This document shows, piece after piece, positions 12,406 to 24,058 of a stretch of 64,000 nucleotides of DNA. The position numbers and the translations under genes were made by a program. Within the stretch, counting starts at the first letter, position 1; every line of letters starts with the position of its first letter. The DNA comes from Raphanus sativus (Eukaryota; Streptophyta; Magnoliopsida; Brassicales; Brassicaceae). The stretch spans positions 49,645,265-49,709,264 of the forward strand of contig NC_079516.1 in NCBI RefSeq assembly GCF_000801105.2, in the 5' to 3' direction. The notes beneath the pieces are model-generated. The model was not told where the DNA came from. It made no database searches and was given only the letters and a program-made list of their open reading frames with translations.

Positions 12406-12528
12406 ATGCCTTCGGTGCCCTCAAAGCTTCTCCTTTTGGCTCCTTCCTTGACTCCTTATCATTCTGGTTTGTCTTCCCATCGTCTTAAACCTCTTCAAAA
12501 GTCTGATTGGCGTGGTAATCTTAGTTAA
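12406..12528 (+). CDS. Possible 40-codon uORF in the leader of the At2g37480-like gene
   Basis: ATG at 12406 opens a 40-codon frame ending TAA at 12526-12528, starting MPSVPSKLLLLAPSLTPYHS. It lies in the CT-rich presumed 5' leader, upstream of a leader intron (about 12667-12764, GT...AG) and of the main ATG at 12803. If the transcript begins near 12130, as the pyrimidine-rich leader suggests, this is the first long upstream ORF and could lower translation of the main frame. It shares no frame with the main CDS. Confidence 0.35.
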   Translation: MPSVPSKLLLLAPSLTPYHSGLSSHRLKPLQKSDWRGNLS

Positions 12529-12802
12529 CATCTCCTCCTTCTCCTTCCTCCTCTTCTTCTCTCCTCCTCCTCTGATCCCTCTGAGATTCTCCTTAGCTCC
12601 ATCATCGAAAAGACTCAAACTTTACTTGATCTTTTGGTGTGTTTGATTTTGCATCCCCCACGAAAGGTATGATGAACATTCTTTTTAGCTTTACGCATTT
12701 GGAATCAAGGCGCTATGTTTTTTTTTTATCTCAAAGGTGATAACTTTGAGCTTGTTTGTGGCAGTTACTACTACTACTACTTGGTTGAATATATAGTTGG
12801 AT

Positions 12803-13511
12803 ATGAGCTCTGTTTCTGTTAAAGGTGAAGACTTTGACATCTTGGCTTCGAGTCCCACGCAATGCTCCAATGGCTCCAAGCATTACTCGCATCCTGGATC
12901 TGAAGAATCTATGGAACCCGATGGCGATGAAACTGGTTATATAAACCAAACTGTTAATGAAGAATCATCAGATTCGAATAATGAGCTAGAATCAGCTGCC
13001 GCTGAGGATCTCGGCAAATCCACTTTAGCTTCTTCTTTACCTTCCAAGTCTTCAGATGATGAAGACAAGGATGAGAACGTTACTAATGTAAGTCACAAGG
13101 GTCCTTGGAATTGGGCTGAGTCCTCCATCTCTGTCGTATTATTCATTGTTTCTCACATGTTTATTTAAATCTCAACAGACACCAGTTGTTCTCATCCCCG
13201 CCATAAAAGGCAGCCGGGAGAAGCATGGCTTGTCACTGAGGAAGACGAGTGTTTCATGGGCGGATGACGTGTATGATCCTCCTCCCTCCATTGCCTCGCA
13301 CACAAGAAACAAGAAGCAGCTGCAGCAGCAGCAGAAATCAAAGAGCAAAGACAGCCACAGGAAGAACGGAAAGAAAGGACAGAAGGGCAAAGACAGCTCT
13401 AATTCCTCTCGTAGTGGCAAGGACAAGAAGCAAGCTTCTTCTCGCAAACACAGCAGCCGCGACAAGTTTGATTGGGTTACTCAGATGCCTATCGTTGCTG
13501 CATCTTCTTGA
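12803..13511 (+). CDS. Uncharacterised Ser/Lys-rich protein, At2g37480-like
   Basis: Two exons, 12803-13087 and 13179-13511 (618 nt, 205 aa), joined in phase 0 at GTAAGT...CAACAG. The N-terminal half is acidic and Ser-rich (DSNNELESAAAEDLG, SSDDEDKDENVTN). It is followed by a short conserved-looking core containing TPVVLIPAIKGS and LRKTSVSWADDVYDPPPS. Next comes a strongly basic low-complexity tail rich in Q, K and S (QLQQQQKSKSK, KNGKKGQKGKDSS), ending DKFDWVTQMPIVAASS. The basic tail suggests a nuclear location, but no domain of known function is visible. Identity with At2g37480 rests mainly on position between UMAMIT12 and ArgJ. I chose the ATG at 12803; a TTG two codons upstream is not a plausible start. 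Function unknown. Confidence 0.75.
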
Positions 13512-13811
13512 ATGGCAGCATTGGCTGCTAATAACCAAGGCACATCTTCACACATCAATGAGATGTGCTCCCACTCTTTGTTTAATAAATAATCAAATTC
13601 ACTTTTGTGTGTGTTTTCTTTCTTATGTGTAATGAATGGTTGATCCTAAGTACTATTTTGGAGATTTTTGTGCTTTTTATTTTGAGATAAAGTTTCACTT
13701 TTGTGATGAACTCAATGGAGCTTTGTTATTTGATTGGATGTTGTTTTATTTGAAGCAAACTTGGTTTACTAAAACTGAGATGAAAACACAACATTACATG
13801 AAACTCTCTGC

Positions 13812-16581
13812 CTATGAGGTATACTCAGCGTTGATCTTGACATAGTCATAGCTAAGATCACACCCCCACGCCTTCCCTGTGGCTGCACCTTCACCTACGG
13901 ATAAATCGATTGTAACAGTTCCGTGAACCTCCCCAGCTTTCTTGAGGTAGTTACTGGCTCCATCCCTGTGTACATATATATACACACAGAGGCGGACCCA
14001 CTAAGGAATTAGGTGGGTCAGCTGACACAGGTTAAATCGTCATAAATAATTGTTTTGTATATATATTAGCAGTGAGTTTGTAGCGTAAATGGTGAAGTAG
14101 TAGGATTTGACACCCCTTAACCCGGGTTCAATTCTTCCTAACGACATATTTTTGCAATTTTCTAAAAAATCTATATTATGACACAGGTAAACATAATTGC
14201 TGGGTCCGCCACTGTATACACATGCATGATTTAACTTCATCTTGCCATTGAGACAAGACCAGTTGTAAGATAAGAAACCTGTCAAAAGGAAGAGGTTGAC
14301 CACTCTCCATGAGTGAAAACTCGCCGAGTGATATCTTAAGCTTATCCATCTTGAAAGAAACTCCAGCGTAGCCAGCAGCTGCAGCTATGCGTCCCCAGTT
14401 CGGATCTCTCCCATAAACAGCTGCCTGTCACAACCAGCAATGACAGACGTTAGAAACAAGAAAGAGTGATCATTCATGTGTCTCTATTTCAGCTCTCATA
14501 CTTTGACAAGTGAAGAGGAAGCCACCGAGCGTGCAATTTTCGCTGCTTCTGATTCAGTTTCTGTTCCTTTTACTGTTACCTGGTGATTTTGTGTTGTTGA
14601 TACGTTTACGTCCTGTTTTCAATCAGAGAGTTGGAACAAGACTTTAAAACAAAAAAAAATTGTGTAACCTCAATGAGACATGTTGCGCCTTCGCCATCCC
14701 AAGCTATTGATTTGGCAAGACCTTGCATCACCGCATCAAGGCAAGCCTGAAGCTGTACAGCTTCCTTACAGTTCAAAGAAGATATAAAAGGTGATCCAGA
14801 TAGCCCACTCGCCAAAGCAATCACTGTGTCGTTGGTACTCGTGTCCCCATCTACCTATAAGACCATGCTTTTCATTAACCAGAGCCTGGAGACTGAAAAG
14901 TAATCAATGTTTAGAATTGTTTTTTAACTTAACAGTGATCTGGTTAAAGCTTCGGTTTACAGCAACTTTAACCATCTTTCTCCAGATATCACTTTCAACT
15001 AGAGCGTCTGTTGTGATGACCTGAGAAAACATCAATGTGTATGTCTTAAGGATATGCGGTCAGAAGAAAGGAGAAGGTAGAGAACATACACCTAGCATAG
15101 TTGCCATATTTGGATGGATCATCCCTGAGCCTTTTGCCATACCCCCAACTCGAATTGTGGTTCCTCCCACCTGAGTTAGTCTTTTTATTAAGATGTACGA
15201 AACTGACTGCAAGAATGCAACAGTGTTTTATTGGACCTACCTGTGATTCAACTGCCACACTCTTGCTTACAAGATCCGTCGTGGTGATGGCTACAGCAGC
15301 AGAATCTGCCCTGTATATATATCAAAATTTGAATTTGGTTGAGAGAGGGATTATTTAAATTTGATTTTTTTAACATAAAGAGCTGAAAAGAGACAAGAAG
15401 ATTACTGTTCAATAGAGTCTGACATCGAGTTGACTAGTGTTGGAAGTGCTTGGAGAAGCTCTTTCTGCAAAAAAAAAAGAAAAACATTATTGAGATGAGA
15501 AACACCAAGTGATGCAAAGTTGTGTTTATACCTTCTTAATCCTGTGACCAATAACCCCAGTTGACTCGATTAATACTTCCCCTGGATTCACTTGAAGTAG
15601 CTGCAAACAATGAAGAGCAAAGGGAGAAGGTTGAAAGATAATGTGAGGGTTTTGTATGAAGGAGATATCAAAAGACATCAAAGACGTACCGTGGCGAGAG
15701 AACCAACACAATCTAACATATCTTGGTAACCAGCATCACCCTGAAACAGAAATGATCTCTCAATATCCTTAACACATATATAACTATAATGAGCGATGCA
15801 TAGCTAAAGACAACATAACTCGACCAGAGTCACAAGTCACTAGAATCACTACATCTGAGATATCTTACAGTAGCTGCATTGGCCTGACCGGCATTGATCA
15901 ACACTGCACGCGCCTGAAAAGATTACAAAAACTTACTGATCAGAAAGGCTACAAAATGCTTTTGCTTAATAATCCAAATAAGGAGGTACATAGAGGATTT
16001 TACCGTATTCGAAGTCTCGAGAACCTTTTTGCAGTAAACAACAGGAGCAGCAGCAACCACATTCATAGTAAACACTCCTGCAGCAACAGCGTCGACATCA
16101 CAGGTAACAAGAGCGAGATCAGGCTTCTTCCCTGAAGCTCGTAATCCAGCGTACATACCAGCAGCTTTAAACCCTTTCGCAGCTGTCACTCCACCACCTA
16201 TCTAATCAAACAACAAGATTCAATCTTTTGAAAGCAAACTCATTAGTAGCCAAAAAAAAAAAAAAGACCTGTTTCCATGAGCCTTCTTGGGGTAGAGAGA
16301 TTGGAGCCGACGGTATGTGACCAGACGCAGCTTCCATTGCGAACACTCTTAACTCTCTCCTCGGCGAAGACGCCACAAAGCTCTGATACGTAGAAAAGTT
16401 TAAAAAAAGTTTCAAACTTTTTTCTTCTTAATTGGGCTGGCGACTAATGATGAGCATAAAGTAAAAAAGGGCTTCTTCCTCGGAACAAATGAGATGGAGA
16501 GAAGAGAACCTTAGGCGCGAAGAAATGAGGAAGCTTGAGGGAGGAGGAGAAGTGAGTATGGTAACAACTAGAAGAATGCAT
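13812..16581 (-). CDS. ArgJ: Arginine biosynthesis bifunctional protein ArgJ (ornithine/N-acetylglutamate acetyltransferase), plastid
   Basis: Fourteen exons, minus strand: 16581-16510, 16382-16269, 16201-16004, 15913-15869, 15740-15690, 15600-15532, 15464-15406, 15310-15241, 15170-15090, 15020-14934, 14854-14669, 14579-14502, 14424-14279, 13965-13812. Total 1410 nt, 469 aa, frame intact. ArgJ transfers the acetyl group of N-acetylornithine to glutamate, and in bifunctional forms also uses acetyl-CoA, so recycling acetyl in arginine synthesis. The proenzyme cuts itself at the ATML motif; here [15 protein letters not shown] is present and the nucleophile is Thr250. Other family blocks are [62 protein letters not shown] and the C-terminus [17 protein letters not shown]. 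The first ~40 residues are Ser-rich and hydroxylated, as expected of a chloroplast transit peptide. Orthologue of At2g37500. The last intron carries a hAT MITE. Confidence 0.96.
13979..14222. mobile_element. 228-bp hAT-type MITE in the last ArgJ intron
   Basis: Element 13987-14214 with 8-bp TSD TATACACA on both sides (13979-13986, 14215-14222). Termini are CAGAGGCGGACCCA and TGGGTCCGCCACTG, inverted copies with one mismatch near the end. An 8-bp TSD with CAG…CTG ends is typical of the hAT superfamily. The interior holds a tRNA-like pair of pol III boxes: TAGCGTAAATGG at 14081-14092 and GGGTTCAATTC at 14124-14134. Confidence 0.9.
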
Positions 16582-16984
16582 CTTTCTTTGAGGACAAAAT
16601 CGCCAAACTCGAGTTCGCCGAAGCTTTGCAGGTTTTTATAACCGATTAAATTCCTTTTAGTACTTTGGTCTGAAAAAAATCAAACTCGATCCTTAAACCC
16701 TAGAGACCAAAGACTGTTTTGTCTGATTGTACAGTGAAGAAGAGAGAATGGTTATGTTGTTGTTGGTTTGTGGTTTTGGTTCAAAGTTTTATTTGACATT
16801 TTCCGGTTTAGTCACACAGAACACATAAGAAGGTCCGAAATGAATTTGCATCTGCCTCGAATAAAGAAGCTTCTTTTCGTTTGGTTACCAAAGAAAAAGA
16901 AAAAGAATGCAAAATTGGTGTGTCTTAATTCTTATTCTATAAATAATAAGAGTTTTTTTATATAGGAAATACAATAGTTTTGTT

Positions 16985-17731
16985 TCATTTACACCACCCA
17001 ATGGTTTTGTTAGTAGTGAAACCGGATGCAGTGGAAGAAGAGTGAGGCTGAGGCTGATGATCTTGCTGGAGAGGCCGTCTTGGTTCTCTAGGTCTTGCAG
17101 GATCAACAAAAATCACCCAGCCGTCCAAGAACTTTGCATTCATTCCTTCCTTAGCCTTCTCTGCATCTTGTATTGTTGCGTATGTCACAAAACCGAAACC
17201 CTTTGATCTTCCGCTCTCCCTGTCTGTGATCACTCTAGCTACAACAACAACCAAATTGTCAAAAAAAAAAATCTGTGACTGAGTGATCCGGTGCTGTATT
17301 ATGTTGGATTTGGAATCAAAGAGAGGATGGAGGGAGAGAGTAGGCGTTACCATCAACGAGCTCGCCAAAAGGAGCAAATGCATCTTGAAGCTTTTCATTT
17401 GTTGTGAGTCTGGAAAGACCTACTCAGGCACAAAGAGATACAAAACGAGTTTTCATATAATGGAATAAAAGTATTTAAGGGCAAGACACAACTCAGTTCT
17501 ATAGCAGAAACATTTCTTTTTTTTTCAGACAGTTCTTAAAAGCTGAGTTTTTTTTATTATTTGAATGAGAGAACTCGGAGAAAGAAAAATACCGCTAACA
17601 AAGAGCTTGGGAGATGAAAGAGTTGAACAGTTGCGAAACAAGGAGGATGATGACGATGACGATGACGATGACGACGAGAGGCTGTTGTTGGATCCGGCAA
17701 TGATGCGGCGGAAAGTGGAAACGAACGCCAT
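16985..17731 (-). CDS. Small organelle-type RNA-binding protein with one RRM (At2g37510-like)
   Basis: Three exons: 17731-17593, 17419-17351, 17238-16985 (462 nt, 153 aa). The N-terminus (MAFVSTFRRIIAGSNNSL, then an uninterrupted Ser run, then LFRNCSTLSSPK) is rich in Ser and Arg and poor in acid, as in mitochondrial or plastid presequences. It is followed by a single RRM: RNP2 is LFVSGLS across the first splice site, and RNP1 is SKGFGFVTY in exon 3. The RRM ends near WVIFVDPARPREPRRP. A Gln/His/Ser-rich tail finishes with TNKTIGWCK. Glycine-rich and ORRM-type relatives act in organelle RNA editing or processing; that role here is inference. The Ser run is coded by a repetitive TCN/ATC stretch, so its length may vary between alleles. 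The gene sits just upstream of ArgJ on the same strand. Confidence 0.85.
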
Positions 17732-18084
17732 TTGTTGTAGCAACTGAGAGAGAGAAGGAATCAGCCTGAGAAGACACACCAGTTTGAGCCAGAGTAGGCT
17801 TATCTCAGGGTTTTAAGTTATTAATCAAAATGAAAGCCCATATCAGAACAAAGGAAGCCCAATCCTTATCATCCAAACCCCGCCGTTTCCTCTGTGAGGT
17901 TGACACAACATGTGCTACTCGTTGTGCCGCTGGTCTTGGAAGGAAGATGAAGCCCACTAATTTAGGCCCACTATATGCTATTATCACTATTCTAGTGGAT
18001 TAGTTCTGTGTAACTTTTTTTTTATAAAGTTTATCTATTGATCCAGTCGATAATCCAAATTTAAAATACATTCTGACTAATATC

Positions 18085-18250
18085 AGAAAGTGAACCGAAG
18101 GTCCACCATGTAAATCATAAAGATTAAAATTTAAACCCAATTGATCAAGTAATGATACTTTAGTTTCGAGAAAAAATCGAACTCATATCAGATGTGGATA
18201 TACACTAAACCCCAAAAATTTGCTATCAAACTAACACCACTTGGTTAGTT
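18085..18250. repeat. Dispersed repeat remnant, related to 5815-5975
   Basis: Second copy of the block series described at 5815-5975, lying in the spacer between the RRM gene and the SDR gene. Divergent; class not identified. Confidence 0.4.
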
Positions 18251-18488
18251 AATTGCAATTTCTTTTTATAGTCTTGTATATTCACTTGTATCTAAGTATA
18301 TGTTGAACTCATTCGGTGAAATAATAGTTTTTGACATATCATTTACGGATAATTTACACTTGACATTTATTCAGTTTTCACATGATAATTTCTGATTACA
18401 GTATTATTAGTTCAATAAACAATATGCGGCATATATAAGATGAATGTAAACATTATGGAGGATACATTTTGAATGTGTTGTTGTTTGG

Positions 18489-21142
18489 TTAGTGAAGAGA
18501 ATCAATGAGTTTGGTACTGAAATCCCAGAGCTTATCGGCGAGAGAAATGTCGGTGGCGAAGTTGCTTGTAGTGGTGACATTACAGTCGGCGAAGTACTTT
18601 CCGGTGACGCCTTTTAAATCAGGATGAAGTGCTACGTAGCATGTCGTTGCTGCTCCCTGACCATTGCCGCCAAAATATAACAGCTTTTTTAGTTTAATAA
18701 TAAATATAATAATAGATAAAAATGAATTGGAGTTCGACAGTAAATTTTAATTCACCTGAGGTATATTTTTCCACAAGAAGAAACTCATAGCTTTGAAAAC
18801 AGCTGAATAACGAAAAATGTCGATTTTGATAAGAAAGCCTAGAGAGAAAAAAAAAGAATAGATAACCGGTACGTACACATTCCTAAACCGGAGTGACGAA
18901 AGAGATTAGTGGTGACAAGTCCAGGGTGTACCGAGTTTATTGTGATGTTCACATCTTCTTCCTACACCTCCATATGATATATTGTTATATTGATGTTAAA
19001 ACATATTTATGTTTAACAGTTAAATTTGTTTACCTGTAGCTTACGAGAGAGTGCATTGGAGTGCAATAAGTTTGCCAGTTTTGACTGTCCATAAGCTTTT
19101 TTGTCCGAGTATCTAAAGGAAGGATGATAGAGTAGAATATGAGTTTCTTACAAGTTTTTTTAAAGGTGGGGTTTTGACATTGAGAGTTTTAATTAACCAT
19201 CCCATTTCGAAGTATTAAAACTTACCGATCAGGATCGTTGATGTAATCAAACATAATGCCTTCGGTGTAAGTATAAGTATGAGCTATAGATGACAGATTC
19301 ACAATTCTTCCCTCTACTCCACTTTCTTTGGAGCTACTCTTCATTTTGTCCAGAAGCAGATTAGTCAATAGAAAATGACCTGGATTCCATTTTAATGTAC
19401 ATAATAGATGAATGTTAAAATGGTTACCCATCGCCTATACATACTCTAGCATGTTTCTTAAGAACATCATGTGCTGACATGATGTTTGATAATTAAAATC
19501 TACTTTTTCTAGATGTCTTTATCTAGATAATGTGTGACCAAGATAGTGGCACAAATGATGACGTTTTCCTTATATTACCTTTTCAGAATTTCATGTATAT
19601 TTCAATATAGCTTTTTGGTGATATAATCATATAACTTACCAGTTTATTTAACTAATATTATAAACGTATCTAGACATGATTTATCATTTGTCGCACATAT
19701 ATATTGTGTTTTTGAATATGTATTTTAATATAGTTTTTTATAAGGAAATACAGAAAATCAAATCTAACCAATGTGGTTTGTTGCGAATTGCGATTCAATC
19801 CCATCTTCAGTGAGCTGGAAAGGACAAAACATAACACCTGCATTGTTTCTAACATTTCATAGACAAAACAAAGTTAAACATGAAAAACCTCAAAAATCTT
19901 ATTCACTGCATAAGACAAAATAATTATACATACATGAGTATGTTGAGAGAGAGATTAAGGGCAAGAAACTCATGGACAAAGGATCTGATGGATTTGATAG
20001 AAGATAGATCAAGCTGAAGGTAATTGATACGTGCATTAGGGTTCGTCTGAAGAATCATCTCTTTAGACTCATTAGCAGCTTTTGCGTTTCTTGCTGCGAT
20101 AATGACATGAGCTCCTCTCATTCCCAACACTCTTGCTGCTTCCAATCCAATCCCACTTGTTCCACCTAATTTTTGTTGTTTCATTTTCATAATTTTGTAC
20201 CAGAAAGGAAATTGCAGCCATAAAGAAGAATGGTACAAAAGAAAAAACGAGTCTTCAAATAATATCGTATTTCCCGGGTTATATATGCATGCATGAATGT
20301 AACCGATAGAAAGGAATAAAATGTAAACGCTAACCAAATATATGTATAACAAAAAGTATCATCAAATCAAATTTATATATATATATATAGCTTTGTTGTT
20401 CTTTTTCAACTTGTTTTTTTTTCATAAAGCATGATAATCCATCTTGTATTTTTTTTCTGCTCATGCCATTAATATGAAAACCAAGTTAATCAGAGACAAG
20501 ATACAAAATTCCGAATATTCACGATAAAAAGAAAATTTTGATTTTTGTTTTCTAGAAATCCTAACTTTAGCTTAACCTTTAAAGTTTGACTTTCTCTTCC
20601 ACATTAAAGGTGTGGTTGGTGTTGAAAGAAGTAGAAGAAATTTCATTTTGTTGGAAGTTTTCAACTAAGAAAAAGTCTTTTGATAACCCAAAAAATAAAG
20701 AAACTTCATCTTTGAAGTGAGGAAAGGAGGAGTAGGGAACAGAGCCATTTTTCCCTCATCGTAATACACCAATCACACCCTAAAATATTTCATGTTACAT
20801 TCACTGTGTTTATAGTATGAATAAACTTAATAGTGTTATATTTTCTCAAAAAACTTAATAGTGTTATTAACTTATTTGTTTAGGCAGAAAAGTCTTCCAC
20901 GCCACCAAAAACGTAAGATAGTTTCCTGTACGGCCATAATGGATTTGTTTTCCCTTGGTATAATGGATTTCATTTGTTATGTTTTCACGATAAGTAAAAA
21001 ATATCAGATGTAAAAAAGAAGAACCTGTGATGATGGCAGTGAGATGTTTGGCATCAATGGAGTGAGTGACATCTTCAGCTGTTGAAGCTGATCCAAACCC
21101 ACTCTTTCCTGCTTTTCCTGTAACCATTCCATATATTTCCAT
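18489..21142 (-). CDS. Short-chain dehydrogenase/reductase, TIC32/retinol-dehydrogenase-like (At2g37540 orthologue)
   Basis: Eight exons: 21142-21025, 20165-19934, 19848-19769, 19379-19226, 19112-19034, 18961-18877, 18802-18756, 18656-18489 (963 nt, 320 aa). Classical SDR signatures are all present. The NAD(P)-binding TGGTSGIG is at residues 39-46, built across the first splice site. NNAG is at 118-121, the NLSS block carries the catalytic Ser, and the YxxxK pair is Tyr202/Lys206 in [16 protein letters not shown] follows. The N-terminal extension [15 protein letters not shown] is shared with plant TIC32-like and WW-oxidoreductase-like SDRs. It is therefore an NAD(P)H-dependent oxidoreductase whose substrate cannot be read from sequence. 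Position between the RRM gene and AGD7 matches At2g37540. Intron 1 contains a small filler-type duplication. Confidence 0.92.
20823..20867. repeat. 17-bp direct repeat around a T/C/A filler
   Basis: AAACTTAATAGTGTTAT at 20823-20839 and 20851-20867 with 11-nt filler ATTTTCTCAAA, inside SDR intron 1. Confidence 0.85.
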
Positions 21143-22583
21143 GATATGCTCTCAAAGCTAATTAACCCTTATTGTAATATGTTGCAGACTATGAAGAAGA
21201 ACAATGTAATGGAGAAGAAGAAAAAATGTAAGAGTTTTACAGATGGATGGTAAGGAACAAAGAAGAGCTTGCTTGTCTTTAAATAGTCTCACGAGTGAGC
21301 CGATAGAATAGTTGCTGCTGACAGGTGGTCCACAAAGTTTTTAGCGGACAACTAATCTAACTTGATGATATTTTGTTGAGTAACTAGGAAAGGGACAGGC
21401 ATTTTACTAATAAAGTAAAGACTAATCCAAAGGAATCTCAAAATTACTTTACTCCACAGCATTCATCACATTACATTCCATTTTGCAAAATTAAGTTCTT
21501 ATTTACTCTGATTATAAAATTGGTTGGAATGTAACTCTATAATTTTGGTGTAAAGTTTAGTTTGTATAATTTTTATTGTAGTTGTATATGTTGCAGCTGT
21601 AAAAATTAAATGAAAAAAATTTGGAATAATTTCTGTAGGCATGCATATTTGTCTACACTTTAAAAGTAAAGTGGATAGTAAATAGGTTCTTGTTTATAAA
21701 GTTATAATATAATTAATACACAGCTGTCTGTATTTTCCTATACTAGTTATTTTTGTGGATAACTTCATGGAATTGCCACTAATCTTGTACTTGGTTTCTT
21801 TGCCAACTCCATCATCGTCTCATCAAATGCCGTCTAAGTTAGTAGATGACAATTTATGATTAGATATTGAATAGCTGTCTTAAATCAACGATAAATTTAG
21901 CATATAGCGTATTTTATAAATTAAAATAGGCTAATGAATTATGAATAAATATATGTATATGTTTGTACCAAAGCCATATATATTATCATAGCAAATGTAT
22001 GTATATGTATCATAAATTATGGGATGATAACGGAGTAGGGGCTGCGATTGATGAAAGGTTGACATGTGAATCATAAGAAATAATAAAAAGAGTAACACAA
22101 GCTACAAGGAAGAAAAAGATCGAACGCAAAAGGAAACCAACACTTTCAGGGTAGGCATTCAGCAGAAGGAATAAATGAAGAAAAGCCTTTCTTTAAGAAA
22201 AGGGCGAAAGCTTAGGTGTATGTCAGTTTCTTATATTAACTAGACAATAAGTTTCTAACGTCAAAAATATGAATTCGACACTAACTGTTTTGAGTAATTC
22301 ATTTGATCTTGAATTCCGATAATGTTTAATGTTCCTTTTGCTTTGATGCTAATATGTGTCGCAGCAAGTTGATTAGATTAGATTGTTCTTTCGTTGTCAT
22401 CTTTCTTTTTTTTTGTTTTGGTAAAAGAAAAGTTGAGGCGTGAAGTGATCCGGTTCAGGCTGCTAAATTGTCGAATTGAGGCGTGAATTGATCCGGTTAT
22501 TACGATAGAGCCATGAGTCCATAACAATATACAGTATTTTCCTTTTTTTGTCAACTAAAATACGAAATTAAAAAAAATTATGC
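21143..22583. other. Intergenic region upstream of the SDR gene
   Basis: Should hold the SDR promoter. A short imperfect direct repeat (GAGGCGTGAA(G/T)TGATCCGGTT) lies at about 22436-22456 and 22479-22499. No coding or RNA gene seen. Confidence 0.4.
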
Positions 22584-22655
22584 TCCGTCGCCGGGACTCG
22601 AACCCGGGTCTCTCGGGTGAGAGCCGAGTATCCTAACCAGCTAGACTACGACGGA
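22584..22655 (-). tRNA. tRNA-Glu (anticodon CTC)
   Basis: On the minus strand a 72-nt cloverleaf starts TCCGTCGTAGTCTAGCTGGT and ends CCCGGCGACGGA. The acceptor stem TCCGTCG/CGACGGA pairs fully. The anticodon stem is CTCGG/CCGAG with loop CTCTCAC, giving anticodon CTC (complement at 22619-22621). The T arm ACCCGGGTTCGAGTCCCGG is standard and contains the B box GGTTCGAGTCC. CCA is not encoded, and no intron is present. Confidence 0.97.
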
Positions 22656-22771
22656 CCTTGCCTATTTTGCAATATAGGTATAAATGATACTATACCAACA
22701 ATTGTCCATGACATGATGACAATATTCCACCTAACACTTCGTTGTCCGGTGGTGTATAGATGCTTTAGTTG

Positions 22772-22944
22772 CTTTGTAGCAGTGGCGGATCTAGAAATTA
22801 CTTTGATCCGGGGCATTACATATAATTATCAATATATTAACTGGGGCATTTGTTTAAAAATTGAAAAAATACACTGAAATTTTGAAAACCATGGTGGGCA
22901 ACTGCCCCACCCCTTTCCCATCTATCTCCGCCACTGCTTTGTAG
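22772..22944. mobile_element. 157-bp hAT-type MITE
   Basis: Element 22780-22936 has termini CAGTGGCGGAT and CTCCGCCACTG and 8-bp TSD CTTTGTAG (22772-22779, 22937-22944). Ends are close to those of the MITE at 13987-14214 (CAGAGGCGGA / TCCGCCACTG), so both probably used the same hAT transposase. Confidence 0.9.
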
Positions 22945-23250
22945 CAGGGACGGGCCTGGGAGTGCTGATTGAAATATATAAACACTAACAATTTATAAAC
23001 GGTACATGTTAGTGTCTAGTGTAACATGAAAATTGAAATATATACATATACACGTTATACCCAAAGTGAACGCAAATGTGAATTCATCGTTTTCCTTTAA
23101 ACTAGAAAAACATGAAACGAGACGTAATTGTGAAATTATGAATTTAAGAAACCAGGTTGAATCACATACGTTAAGCAAACCATTTATTAGCCTTCCTTAC
23201 GTTTCAAATGTCTAAAGAGACAATGTATGCATGTTTTCCACCCTATCATC

Positions 23251-23490
23251 TACTCCCTCTGTTTTTTAAAGATGTATGTTTTGGAGTTTTCACACATATT
23301 AAGAAAACACATTAATCATGCATTGTTTTTAGAAAATATCAAATTTCAATGCATTTTAACCAATAGTTTTTCAATAAATTCAATTAATTTTATTGAAAAT
23401 TGCAATTTTTATATAGAAAACATAAAAAATACATCTTTTTGAAACAAATATTTTTTCCAGAACATCCATCTTTTAAAAACAGAGGGAGTA
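23251..23490. mobile_element. Stowaway (Tc1/mariner) MITE
   Basis: Element 23253-23488 begins CTCCCTCTGTTTTTTAAAGA and ends in its inverted copy (…TCTTTTAAAAACAGAGGGAG), flanked by TA dinucleotides at 23251-23252 and 23489-23490. The CTCCCTCYGTTTC-type terminus and TA duplication are diagnostic of Stowaway MITEs. Confidence 0.93.
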
Positions 23491-23569
23491 TTTATTTATT
23501 TGAACTAGGAAATGAAATTACGCATGCATCGGTAGTAACCAGACAAGACAAATCAATGATTGATTGAAA

Positions 23570-23630
23570 AAGAAGACAATAGTGAGTTGGTTGACCAAAA
23601 AAAAAAAAAAAAGAAGACAATAGTGAGTTG
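23570..23630. mobile_element. Extremely 5'-truncated retroposon: 21-nt poly(A) insert with 20-bp TSD
   Basis: AAGAAGACAATAGTGAGTTG occurs at 23570-23589 and 23611-23630, flanking 21 nt reading GTTGACC followed by 14 A. The A tail plus a long TSD suggests a LINE/SINE target-primed event that copied only the last few bases. Break-repair filler is the alternative. Confidence 0.6.
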
Positions 23631-24058
23631 TTGTCATTACAAATTTTCAAAAAAATATATAATCGAAGTTGGGTTTCAACATTAAAAGAAAAGGAGCTGA
23701 AGACTAACCCGAATCGATTAGCAAGCAGACTTCTATAAAGCTTGTACAAATATAATGAAGATAGAAAAGAAAACTATATTGCAAAAGGAAAATGTGAACA
23801 AAAAAGGAAAATGTGAACAAACAAAAAAAACTGTGAACAAAAAGCAGACCTGTAATGGACTAATGGCTTACAATGGTTGTGATTACCAAAACTACCATCT
23901 CTGCTCTATCTCTTTGTGACAGAGCACAACGACCACAAGTCTTTGCTTCTTACTTAATCGTATAACTTTCATTCACCATTGATCAAGAGAATAGTGTTAT
24001 TACACCGTTCTATCGATTTCAAGATGTTTGATTAGTTTTACTTGATCAGTGCTTACCA

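Noticed and set aside
13172..13632. Overlapping ORFs on both strands across exon 2 of the At2g37480-like gene
   Set aside because: They arise from the low-complexity Lys/Ser/Gln coding region read in other frames.
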